DNA from: Hofstenia miamia
Taxonomy: Eukaryota; Xenacoelomorpha; Acoela
Reading direction: 5' to 3'
Length of the DNA stretch: 64,000 nt
NCBI GenBank assembly: GCA_004352715.1
Contig: SCFE01000081.1
Coordinates: 1,423,638 to 1,487,637 of the forward strand
Below, one piece after another: positions 23,226-33,610 of this stretch (position 1 is its first letter; each line of letters opens with the position of its first letter). The position numbers and the translations under genes are program-made. The notes beneath the pieces are model-generated. The model saw nothing but the letters and a program-made list of their open reading frames with translations. It had not been told where the DNA came from and searched no databases.

Positions 23226-25640
23226 AAAATAAAATAGTTTATTAAATTAAATGCCCTTGAAATATCTAATGATGCTACATATATTTTCTGTCCTATCTAA
23301 TTTTGATCTCCAGTCTTCAATAGCATAAGGTAAAGAATTATTTGTAGATGTACCTTTTTTAAATCTAAACAGATTTTTTGATATTAATTCATTGTGTTCC
23401 ACATATAGGTTCATTTTGGTTGCATAATAATTTTTCAAATATTTTATTAATTACTTTTCTTCTTTTCTTATATACTAGTGTCACTTTAGCAATTTTTAAA
23501 TAATCAGGATTTGTTGATTCAGCCAAACAATGATTAAATAGGTCACACAGAGGTCTCAATAAAATACCTATGGCGCATTTCAACAACCAGAGCCTAAATT
23601 CACAACGACCTTTCGCTTTGTTCCAATTAATTTTCTTTCTTTGTAAAATTCAACTAAGGTATTATATCTTGGTTTATAGAGATCATCATGTTTTCAAATA
23701 TTGCGATGCTTATGATAGAAATGCTTAAACTCTGTATTTAGATTGTCGTTCATTCTTAGTTTTACAAATCGTTCACTTAAAATATTACCGATTTCTTTGT
23801 CAGTTGTAATACATTTACCATTATCATTTACTATATAAAGAATTTCATTTTATTCTTTAAAATTTAAAAAATTCGAAATAAACGACCACTTTTGTTTAAT
23901 AGTTTTTTTTTCATTAAAAGATATTTGTAAAAATGCTTGTAAAATTGCATTTTGTTGAGGCTTTACTTCTTTATGTTTTATAGTGATTATAGTTCGTTTC
24001 GTTCTGTTTAGACAAGTATTTTCATAGGTCTTATGCTTTTTTCTAATGCATTCTTTCATTTCTTTAGGCATCCATATCTTCTACGTTTTGTTGTCATTCT
24101 TCATATTGTGTTTTTGAATCTTTGTAATTGGACAAAGTTTATGATAAATACTTGTTAAACTATTGATTATAAACATAATTTTTTGATCCACTGTTGTGCC
24201 AATGTAATAATCATTCCAGTTTAAGTTCATCTATTCCTTCAAAAAATCATTATTAAGGCATTTCTTTGAATAAAATTTTTAGTGGAATATATCCGTGCAT
24301 CTGTTTGAGTCTTTATTTTGTTAAATATTGCACATATCAGTAATTGGTTTGTGGAAAAACCTGTAACAAAAACTTTATGTATTAATACTTGAGATGATGT
24401 AATCAATCAAAGAAGACAAAACAAATTTGATATGTTTTGGTATATTTATATTTAGAACTTTCATATTAAAGATATCAATTAAATCGTTAATTTTCTTTTT
24501 CAATTTCATCTATGTAATTTTGATTATAATCAAGTTTGTTGTTTGATTTATAACGCAATTTTTTTTGTATAGGTTTTCTTCAAATGCTTAAAATGTTGGT
24601 TTATTACTGCAATAGCTTGTTGATCAAATAACAGACTTCGCATATATTAAATTGAACCCATAAGCTATCAAATGCAGAATACCTTTTAAATGATTTCTTT
24701 TTCAAAATCCAACCAGTTGTTTTTTTCGATTTGAGTTTTTTTATTGCTTTGATAATCTCATAAGCAATATCATATCTGTAGTTAAAAATGGATTATTAAA
24801 TTCAATATGTTCTCCTTTATAATTTCCAATGTTGATAAAAGTTTCATTTCAAATATTTGCATTTATGTAAATTTCCATTATGGTATTTAATTACAACTGT
24901 GTCGTTCATGCATTTTTTCTGAATTAGTGAATTGATTAGTATATCTCCATTTGTTTCTTTGATTGAATCTGCTTAAAATGGTTTTAGAATAAAAATTTTA
25001 GGCTTTTCTAATAGTTACATTACAAATTCTGGCTTTTTTGTAAAGACAAAAACTTTCGCTGGTTTTTAATAGTAGTTAGTTTTTATGGGCTTGATTTTTT
25101 ATACACTGCTTACACTTGAAGTCAATGAGGCTTTACTATCATAATTATTTTTTTTTTGAAATCAATAATTAGATAGAATTTTTTCAGAGCAATAAAGGTC
25201 ATAAAAATATTCAAGTTTAATTAGAAATTTTTCTATCATGTTATTTGGTACTGGGGTTGAATATCCATCATTACAATCTTGTACTTAGCTTAGATTTAAG
25301 CTTAGCTATATTTTCTCTAGAATGACAATCCATTCTCTAATTATTTTAATAGTTTCATTAGGAACTTGTATAGCAATAAAACAAGGACCAGAAAATGGGA
25401 ATTCCCCGCAATGAAAACTATTGTTATTTTTCTTATCTATATGGATGATATGATCCATAAGTGTTCTATAGGTGGATACATTTTTTGTAGGTAGGATTGA
25501 GTTCAACGAAAATAAATTAGAAAGACTTAGTGAAGATCGAATTTTTCTATTAATTGAAGTAATGTATATTTCAATCACCCATTAATATGACATCTTCGTT
25601 TTCAGAGCATGCAGAGGATAACTCGTTGTCGATTTGAATA
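23226..25640 (-). mobile_element. Decayed LINE with endonuclease and reverse-transcriptase remnants (minus strand)
   Basis: Reading leftwards: about 25610-25575 gives SENEDVILMGD, the MGDFN block of an APE endonuclease. Frame 25578-25306 has STYRTLMDHIIHI and FPFSGPCFIAI (the S-x-x-D-x-I and F-S-D-H blocks, with the Asp-His pair lost). Frame 24071-23850 is the linker. Frame 23586-23389 has GILLRPLCDLFNHCL and YLKIAKVTLVYKK. Frame 23438-23247 has LISKNLFRFKKGTSTNNSL, the F-R-x-G-x-S-T block. Many stops lie between. The order and spacing fit one CR1/L2/jockey-like element missing the catalytic half of the reverse transcriptase. Confidence 0.65.
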
Positions 25641-26419
25641 ACAAAATCATTGAGGTAATTTTTTTAAAGGTAATAAGACACTTTGATTAATTGTTTTTTA
25701 AATTTAGAATGTGATGTAAAATTTAATGTTGATTTGCAAATTGTAAAAGTAATCACCATTTAGTGAGCATATTTTTTTGATGGTGGCTTAATACATGGGC
25801 TACCTACAGTAGCAGATTTTACTGGTGGGAAAAGAATTTATTTCGGTTTTTGCAAGAAAGGGCACCCTGTATCTACTTCTGTGGATGATGATAATACAGT
25901 ATTTCGGTCTGAATTTGTGGATGCACATCTTCTAGAACAATTGAGAAAAACTCTGATGAGTTGGGTTTGCATCTACTACTCCCAATCAAATTTGGCCAAC
26001 AAAAGGAATGCAGAAAAATGATAGCAAGCAACATTCATACTGTGCTTTTCAATCTACACCAAGCTCATTATTTTATTTGTAAATGCTTTTTGTTCGTTGC
26101 GAATTGTTGACATCTCTTTGTGTATCACTTCCAAAACTAAATCCTTTACTGTTTATTTGTTTCGGATTTTTTGCATGGGTTCTACTTGTTCTTGCATTTT
26201 TTCTGCGCATCTTAATAACTCATTCAATGTAGTTGCAAATAAAGAAGTATTTATAGTGTGCATAAATTTAATGAGCACTTATATAAAAACGAGATTTTTG
26301 CTTGCTCATATCTAAACTTTGATATATTAATTCCCCTGAATTTTAATGGGTTTTCTTCATGCAAACGTGATAGAGATAAATTTTGTTTAACGTCAGTGAG
26401 AAGAAATTAAGAAGGTATT
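25641..26419. other. Mostly featureless; one short coding-like stretch
   Basis: At about 25800-26000 a plus frame reads TVADFTGGKRIYFGFCKKGH, then SVDDDNTVFRSEFVDAHLL. It has balanced composition and may belong to the transposon-type pseudogene just downstream, but I cannot match it to that family. The rest is AT-rich without signal. Confidence 0.3.
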
Positions 26420-27794
26420 TACTGACATCATTGACTTGTTGCTGACCATGATTCCCTCTTTGGTTTGAATTTACGACAGGACTTCGGAAAAGATCCCTGA
26501 ATGAATATTTCATTGACACTGAGAAATATTCTTACTATTCAAACATACCATCTTTCATTTAAAGTATTTGTGGGTCTCAAAGTGCATCTGACTCTGTTTT
26601 ATTTCTTGACAGTTCTACTTTAGGACTCAAAGTTGCACTTATAAAGTCAAATGGTTAGTTGGCTCCTTTTCATGTAGCAGTAATGACTGATGGTAAAAAA
26701 AAATATGTCACTATTTCCCCTGTGATGGGTGATATTAAATATCACAAAGAACAATAGAACAATAGAAAGTTTGTGAAGGTTTTAAAATTTGCAAATTTTA
26801 TGTGGTCTAACACAGCCAACTTAAATCACAGGCGTTCAATTTTCATTTAGAGAAAAACAAAACCGGGCTGATAACATCTTATTTGAAAATAATACCTTCT
26901 GTAAATAAATACATTTAGGCCGTGAAATCATTATAATTAATACAACTAGGCTGCTAATTATAATAATTATATGTATAAAAATATTAAAACATTATTTGAG
27001 ATATTTACATGTAAGAGTAACAAACAATATTTAAATGATTTAAGTTGGCTGTGGGTCTAAATCACTCAGGTAATATTTGTCACCCATGTATATATTTTAT
27101 TTTTCACGCTTAAAGCAAAACGAAATACACTCAAGTTGAATGAAAAAGGCGCTCATGTAACGAGATGGGAAAATTTAATGTTGAGAGTGAAGCTCTCATC
27201 AAACCTGAGAATGTTGTTTTACCTACGTTTCACATAAAGTTAGGTGTTTTTAAACATTTTTTAAAGAGAATAAAAACGAAAATGCTACACGCGCTCTTCA
27301 CAAGTTATTTTAAAAATTGTCAGACATGAAAGTTGCACCAGCATTCTCAATGGACCTCAAATTGATAAAGTATGCAAAAGTGAACTATTTTTGTCGTCCT
27401 TGCATTCAGAAGAAAGAATGTGCTTCGATGCCATTTTAAATGTACTTTGAATGGTCCTTGTGCCCACAGACCCAGGCTCAACACTGACGAGAGATCATTT
27501 GTCAACACTATGATTGAATGCTTCAAAAGACTTGATATTAATTATTCTCCGAAAATGCATTACTTGTACACACATTTACCTGAATTGTTTTGCATGCAAT
27601 TTTCCATTAGCAATCAGCATAGTGAGAGAATGCATCAAATGTTCAAAGACTTTGAATTTCATTATCCTGGAAAATCTGTAAGAAGAATAATGGTAGATTT
27701 TATATGGATAAATAAATGTATAAACTTTTCCCAAAACTTTTTCATATTTCGTAGTAAAATAATAAAATATATCACTAATATGGGTAAAGGATAA
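26420..27794 (+). pseudogene. Decayed transposon-type gene with LPxxHIKLG and QHSERMHQ blocks
   Basis: Collinear blocks appear in different frames. About 26563-26660: ICGSQSASDSVLFLDSSTLG and VALIKSNG. About 27160-27300: SEALIKPENVVLPTFHIKLG, then VFKHFLKRI. 27420-27794 (124 aa): DINYSPKMHYLYTHLPELF and ISNQHSERMHQMFKDFEF, then YPGKSVRRIMVDFIW. The same order (DSSxxSLK, P-x-x-I-x-LPP-x-HIKLGLMK, MSLKIHFLxSHL, SDEHGERFHQD, YQGKW) occurs in a family of repetitive genes in many invertebrate genomes that I take to be mobile-element derived. Stops and frameshifts show decay. I cannot name the superfamily, and no TIRs were found. Confidence 0.55.
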
Positions 27795-28047
27795 GCAAAA
27801 AATCAATATTTATATATTTGCTATGCAATTTTTCAATAAATTTTTAAAATATTGTAAGTAATCAGCTAAGAAAATTAATCTAAAATGCATTGAAGTTTGC
27901 TTGCTATATGGTAAGTGCACATACAATGTTATTATTAATTCGAAACAATTCTATTCAGAATAATTATGAATAAAATAAAATAAAAATAATTAAAAACAAA
28001 TTGTCAACAAATACAAAAAATGGGTGAATCTAATGTAATTTATAAGA

Positions 28048-29004
28048 TCACTGGCATTGCAAATACACGTCATTTCTCAGATTCTCTTTCAGTATTTTAT
28101 TAAATAATTTTAATTTAGGTTGATATCTTGTACCATTGTCTAAGGCATTCCACAATTTGATTATATTTAAGCTAAAGGAACTGTCCCAGAATTTAGTGCT
28201 ATTTTTTAGTATTGATGCTGCTTTATTACCTCTGTTGGTCTTGTTGATGAATCTATCAAGAAACTTAATTGATTTATGATCAAACATGAATTTATGGAAT
28301 AGATTTAAAGATTGAAGTTTTATAGTTTCATATGGTGGTAAAATGTTTAATTGTTTCATTATGTAATTTACTGATTCATATTTTGGGATACTATACATAG
28401 TACGAATCGCCCAATTGATTGTTTCAGTCAGTTTCTTTTTGTGTTGGGTAGATAGACTGATGAATAGAAATGAACAATAGTTCAAGTGTGACAGTACAAA
28501 GGCATGCAAAACTTCAACATGTACAGATAGATGCCTCATCGCGTACAAGTAGCGGATTCCCTTGCGCATTTTACTAATTTTGTTCTGAAAAAATTTGGTG
28601 AAAACTAATTTATTATCAATATCCACACCTAGGTAATTTATGTTGGTTTGACTATCCACAGTTTCCTGTAAAATATTAATTTGAGCTTGTGGTTCAATTA
28701 TATCATTGAAGAAAACTCCGAACTGCGTTTTGTTTGTGTTTATTTTAAGACAATTATTAGTGAGATATTCCGTTACTCTATCAAGATCNTTTTGTGTTGG
28801 GTAGATAGACTGATGAATAGAAATGAACAATAGTTCAAGTGTGACAGTACAAAGGCATGCAAAACTTCAACATGTACAGATAGATGCCTCATCGCGTACA
28901 AGTAGCGGATTCCCTTGTGCATTTTACTAATTTTGTTCTGAAAAAATTTGGTGAAAACTAATTTATTATCAATATTCACACCTAGGTAATTTATGTTGGT
29001 TTGA
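28048..29004 (-). mobile_element. LINE 3' portion (family B), minus strand, with duplicated contig end
   Basis: Frame 28830-28048 reads, from the N-terminus, CLKINTNKTQFGVFF, INYLGVDIDNKLVF, YLYAMRHLSVHVEVLHAFV, LSHLNYCSFLF, then INWAIRTMYSIPKYESV and the C-terminal KLWNALDNGTRYQPKLKLF. This is the post-catalytic and thumb part of a CR1/L2/Daphne-like reverse transcriptase, still open for about 255 codons, so relatively young. At N 28789 about 215 bases are repeated (28436-28653 again at 28790-29004, with two or three differences). A 1000-N gap follows. Confidence 0.8.
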
Positions 29005-30004
29005 NNNNNNNNNNNNNNNNNNNNNNNNNNNNNNNNNNNNNNNNNNNNNNNNNNNNNNNNNNNNNNNNNNNNNNNNNNNNNNNNNNNNNNNNNNNNNNNN
29101 NNNNNNNNNNNNNNNNNNNNNNNNNNNNNNNNNNNNNNNNNNNNNNNNNNNNNNNNNNNNNNNNNNNNNNNNNNNNNNNNNNNNNNNNNNNNNNNNNNNN
29201 NNNNNNNNNNNNNNNNNNNNNNNNNNNNNNNNNNNNNNNNNNNNNNNNNNNNNNNNNNNNNNNNNNNNNNNNNNNNNNNNNNNNNNNNNNNNNNNNNNNN
29301 NNNNNNNNNNNNNNNNNNNNNNNNNNNNNNNNNNNNNNNNNNNNNNNNNNNNNNNNNNNNNNNNNNNNNNNNNNNNNNNNNNNNNNNNNNNNNNNNNNNN
29401 NNNNNNNNNNNNNNNNNNNNNNNNNNNNNNNNNNNNNNNNNNNNNNNNNNNNNNNNNNNNNNNNNNNNNNNNNNNNNNNNNNNNNNNNNNNNNNNNNNNN
29501 NNNNNNNNNNNNNNNNNNNNNNNNNNNNNNNNNNNNNNNNNNNNNNNNNNNNNNNNNNNNNNNNNNNNNNNNNNNNNNNNNNNNNNNNNNNNNNNNNNNN
29601 NNNNNNNNNNNNNNNNNNNNNNNNNNNNNNNNNNNNNNNNNNNNNNNNNNNNNNNNNNNNNNNNNNNNNNNNNNNNNNNNNNNNNNNNNNNNNNNNNNNN
29701 NNNNNNNNNNNNNNNNNNNNNNNNNNNNNNNNNNNNNNNNNNNNNNNNNNNNNNNNNNNNNNNNNNNNNNNNNNNNNNNNNNNNNNNNNNNNNNNNNNNN
29801 NNNNNNNNNNNNNNNNNNNNNNNNNNNNNNNNNNNNNNNNNNNNNNNNNNNNNNNNNNNNNNNNNNNNNNNNNNNNNNNNNNNNNNNNNNNNNNNNNNNN
29901 NNNNNNNNNNNNNNNNNNNNNNNNNNNNNNNNNNNNNNNNNNNNNNNNNNNNNNNNNNNNNNNNNNNNNNNNNNNNNNNNNNNNNNNNNNNNNNNNNNNN
30001 NNNN
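29005..30004. other. Assembly gap of exactly 1000 N
   Basis: Fixed-size N run, presumably a scaffold join of unknown length. LINE sequence lies on its left and an (ATT)n tract on its right edge. Confidence 0.95.
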
Positions 30005-30042
<38 letters not shown>

Positions 30043-30058
30043 TACTATTACTATTAAT
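30005..30058. repeat. (ATT)n/(TAA)n trinucleotide repeat
   Basis: Pure ATT units grading into ACT/ATT at the gap edge. Frames across it are poly-Asn or poly-Leu artefacts. Confidence 0.9.
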
Positions 30059-30204
30059 TCTTTTGTAATCAGTGAATTTAGTTATTGCTGCTTCCTCTTT
30101 CAAAATATAACTGCTAGAAATAGAACATCATTGTCTAAAATGTACAACTGGTCTTTGAGATCACTCAGTTATATCCCCAAACACGAATCCGTCAGAGACN
30201 CAGA

Positions 30205-30663
30205 GACTTAATATCAACATATAAGATACTATCACATTTATATTATATCCAATATCAATCACTCTGCGTAATGCATAAATATGTTAATAGCTCAAATTCC
30301 TTTAAGTTCCTAAATGATTTCCTAAAGCAGAATCAAAGAAACAAAAAACTTTTTAGCAATATCAATCGTAAAGATTCATTTACGTTTATGTGTTCGAAAT
30401 TGTGGAATGATCTAAATGTGGAAATTAAAACTGAAAAAANNNNNNNNNNNNNNNNNNNNNNNNNNNNNNNNNNNNNNNNNNNNNNNNNNNNNNNNNNNNN
30501 NNNNNNNNNNNNNNNNNNNNNNNNNNNNNNNNNNNNNNNNNNNNNNNNNNNNNNNNNNNNNNNNNNNNNNNNNNNNNNNATCTAAATGTGGAAATTAAAA
30601 CTGAAAAAAATTATAAACATTTTAAGAAACAAATAAAGGAAATGTTACTGAAAAGCAATCATT
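30205..30663 (+). mobile_element. LINE 3' coding end (plus strand), broken by a gap
   Basis: Frame 30271-30439 reads MHKYVNSSNSFKFLNDFLKQ and FTFMCSKLWNDLNVEIKTEK, the F-x-x-x-C-x-K-L-W-N-x-L block seen in family B. After N 30440-30579 the last 30 bases are repeated, and the frame ends KQIKEMLLKSNH and stop at 30661-30663. Single N 30200 marks another join in a CAGAGAC repeat. Confidence 0.65.
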
Positions 30664-30807
30664 AATTGGAATTGCAAATGAATTAAGCACCTGGACTCAA
30701 TTTATATAAATTTTAAGCCCTTTAAGTAAGATGCATATTTATATTTTTGTATATTTATATTTGCTTGTGTGTATTTGTTTGTGTGTTAGTTTGTAGTTAT
30801 TGTTATT

Positions 30808-30842
30808 AACTTATGCAATAGATTTGCTTTAACTCTTATTAT
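30808..30842. repeat. 35-bp motif also found at 59955-59989
   Basis: The segment beginning AACTTATGCAATAGATTTGC and ending in CTTATTAT recurs with a single mismatch at 59955-59989. There it sits between two (ATT)n tracts. In both places it borders an end of an R4/Dong-like element. Confidence 0.7.
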
Positions 30843-30849
30843 AGCTTTT

Positions 30850-31105
30850 TAATTTTCACAGCTTCATGCTGATATCACTTTCAGTTTGGGGAACTCACCA
30901 GTTGCGATGGAGTCTGAGAGCTTTCCCTACGACTCTACATGTAGTTGTTCCTAACTGTGCTGTCTTCTTTATTCCTCCTTCCTCATTTTGGTCATCCCAA
31001 CTCCTCCAAATATCTCTTATGTTTCTTACTCAGTGTTCCTAATGCTTCCATTACTACCGAGATTTATTCGATCTTCCTTAACTTCCACGACTTTTGTATT
31101 TCCCC
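30850..31105 (-). mobile_element. 3' terminal fragment of the R4/Dong-like LINE (minus strand)
   Basis: About 240 bases starting CAGCTTCATGCTGATATCAC align by eye with 56855-57100 (CAGGCTGGTATCCCTCTCAG). The shared landmarks are GGAACTCACCAGTT, GAGTCTGAGAGCTTTCC and CAACTCCTCCAA. It is the 3' end of the same family whose near-full copy lies at 56.8-59.9 kb, in the same orientation. It carries many substitutions and is heavily truncated. Confidence 0.65.
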
Positions 31106-31300
31106 TGCCAACCCCACAAAAATTAATCATGATGCCATTCACCATATACTGCGTGATGATTTACGAATGCGCAATGTGTTCAGCACCTGGGTGCCACGAT
31201 GATTTGACACAGCTGAATCGAGAAAACTGAGTTACAAGTAGCCGCGAGTTGTTGCTCTTTATTGAAGTTACACCATCGGCTTTTGCTATGCATAACCATT
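31106..31300 (+). pseudogene. Mariner transposase N-terminal fragment
   Basis: The plus strand reads HDAIHHILRDDLRMRNVFSTW, then VPR, and after a small frame break LTQLNREN-stop-VTSSRELLLFIEVTPSAF. This follows the I-x-x-I-L-x-x-x-L-x-M-x-K-V-x-x-x-W-V-P-R-x-L-T helix-turn-helix block of mariner/SETMAR transposases. The stop, the frameshift and the lack of any DDE/DDD core make it a relic. The following frame to 31446 is not obviously mariner. Confidence 0.5.
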
Positions 31301-31714
31301 GCTCGGTAGATGAAGCTTGGCAACACTTATTTCAATGCTTCAGAAGAAATTTTAAAATTTGTCAGGGTGCTTATGTGAGCAATCGAAGCAGAGAAAATTG
31401 GAGAACTTTTGATGAGCTTCAACAAAGATTTAAATCTTATTATTAATGGTCAAAGAACGTATGTTACCGATTAACTTTGCAAAATTCATCAATAATGTTA
31501 AATAATAGTTTTTTTAAATAAATGACAAAACTTTTCTGACAGCCTAATATTTAAGTGATTACTATGATATTATTAAAATTTACAAAATTAATATTACATG
31601 ATTAAAATTATCAACAAATTTACAAATTGGTTCAACTATTCATAATGTAACTAGAATGAAGCTTTAAATTACAATAATTCATTATTTTCAAAAGCGCTAG
31701 ATAACTTAATCGTT

Positions 31715-32330
31715 TCTATAGCATGCTAGAATTAACGTTGAATTCCATCTTTGAAGCATTACTCCCAACTTCTGGAATGTTTGTTGAGTAATACTGTGAG
31801 GTTTTCCATCAGCAACTATTGCAGCACACCTGTAAGAGTTTACTAATAGTTTTGTAATCCAACAAAAAGGAACTTTCTAACGTTTTAACAACCAGAAGAA
31901 TAAATATTATAACTGCCTCTTGACAGGTCTGATCGAGCTTAGCAAATTTTCTATTTTTTGCTACGTGCAAGACATAACCGGAAGTAGTTTCACCATTAGA
32001 CCAAGTTGGTAAGAATACATTATCTAATCGTTGACAGGGGTAAGGTTACCATATTCTAAAATAGGTGACAGTACAGCTTTCACATCATGAGCAGATCATA
32101 TTGCATGGCCTCCAAATACATCTAGCATACCTGTACACTTTCGACACGATGTACATTTGAATGCGTAAAACCGGTAAGCACACTGCGTGGTGGTATCACT
32201 CAATAGGCATTCAGATTTCGCAATTATGCACTCTTGGTTTTTGCAATCTATATGAAAACTAAGAAAATAAGCAACTGGTGCATATGAAGATGCATTTCGG
32301 AACGAGAAAACCAAAAAAATATGTCATTTA
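31715..32330 (-). other. Possible exons of a cysteine-rich protein (minus strand)
   Basis: Three coding-like blocks read leftwards. 32314 to about 32125: CKNQECIIAKSECLLSD, CAYRFYAFKCTSCRKCT, ending at a GT donor. About 32026-31927, after an acceptor TTAG: DNVFLPTWSNGETTSGYVLH to QTCQEA. About 31837-31720: CAAIVADGKPHSITQQTF, then LGVMLQRWNSTLI. Block 1 to block 2 joins in phase. The third join does not fit the donors I can see. Spaced cysteines suggest an extracellular Cys-rich domain, but I cannot name a family. It could be a real gene or decayed transposon sequence. Confidence 0.3.
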
Positions 32331-32838
32331 ACCTAAAGTAAATTGAGAAAGTATGAATTTTCAAAAACCTTTTGAATACTTTTTTAAATATTAATTTATC
32401 ATTTGCAATAAGCCCGATGTGTGCAATAGTTGATTACAGGAAAAAAATTTATAAAATATTATACATTAGGTTATCAGGCTGCAAGCAAAAAGGATTTTTT
32501 TAATATAAGCAATGAAATATGCACATAGGACGTTACTCCATTAGAGACCAGAATAGTAACAACCATACTTCGCTAAGTAATATATTTGAAATAATGCCTA
32601 CAACCTACGCATTCTCATGTAGAGTGCTGTGCATAAGTATCTGGAGGCCAAATTTAACAAAATTTTCTGCAGTGATCAGCACTAACTTTGATTTCTTGTT
32701 ATGGGATAAATTTTAGCATTGTGAATTCGAAATTTTTTTTCATGTTACCCTTTAATAAGCCAATAATAATATGCTGTCCAGGTTTGAATTAAAAAATCTG
32801 ACCCAATTAAGTTTTAAGACAATTTTTATTACAATATT

Positions 32839-32841
<3 letters not shown>

Positions 32842-32874
<33 letters not shown>

Positions 32875-32979
32875 NNNNNNNNNNNNNNNNNNNNNNNNNN
32901 NNNNNNNNNNNNNNNNNNNNNNNNNNNNNNNNNNNNNNNNNNNNNNNNNNNNNNNNNNNNNNNNNNNNNNNNNNNNNNN

Positions 32980-33010
<31 letters not shown>
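32842..33010. repeat. (AT)n microsatellite with a 105-base gap
   Basis: Pure TA dinucleotide on both sides of N run 32875-32979. Confidence 0.9.
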
Positions 33011-33011
<1 letters not shown>

Positions 33012-33580
33012 TAACCAAAATTATTTGACATGTATTTTAATGCAAAGCGTTTGACCTGGGCTTACGTTTTTACAAGCAACCCTTAGATTTTAATATTCAA
33101 AGCACATTATGCCCGTTGCTAAATATCTTAAATGTTCGATTGCACACAATTTTATAGTCACTTCAAAAAATTGCTTTGGCAAATGATACTAAACTTAATA
33201 TTGAAACTAAGTAAATTGCGACTGTAGAGCACCCAATTTACTAGTTTCAAGACATGAAACAAGTTATTGTCAAGCTCACTAATTTTATGGTATATGAGAA
33301 ATTGAAATATGAAAATCACATAATTGAAGTAACTGGTGGAAAGTAATTGAGAATTAAATAAATGCAATACAAAAGAATTCTCTTTTACGCATTAAGCCTT
33401 GAATTTAATGAAATAGCACGCAATTACAATTGGGATGGAATTGCGGAATGTACAGTTACCTCTACAGCATCGGTTTCCCTAAGGAATCAACAATTCTATT
33501 TGGAAAATGCATTAATTTTGCATAATCATTCATCATTTCAATGGTCATGTGCGAAGAGAAAAACAATCCCATCAATTATT
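33011..33580. other. Upstream region of the Cys-loop receptor
   Basis: No supported gene. The 73-codon plus frame 33362-33583 shows no family resemblance. Acceptor-like AGs at 33582-33583 and 33591-33592 precede the receptor start. Confidence 0.35.
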
Positions 33581-33610
33581 TAGAATATTTAGAACAAAAT
33601 TTTAAAAATC

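Noticed and set aside
32771-33028. Frames of alternating Ile-Tyr over (AT)n tracts
   Set aside because: Microsatellite artefacts.
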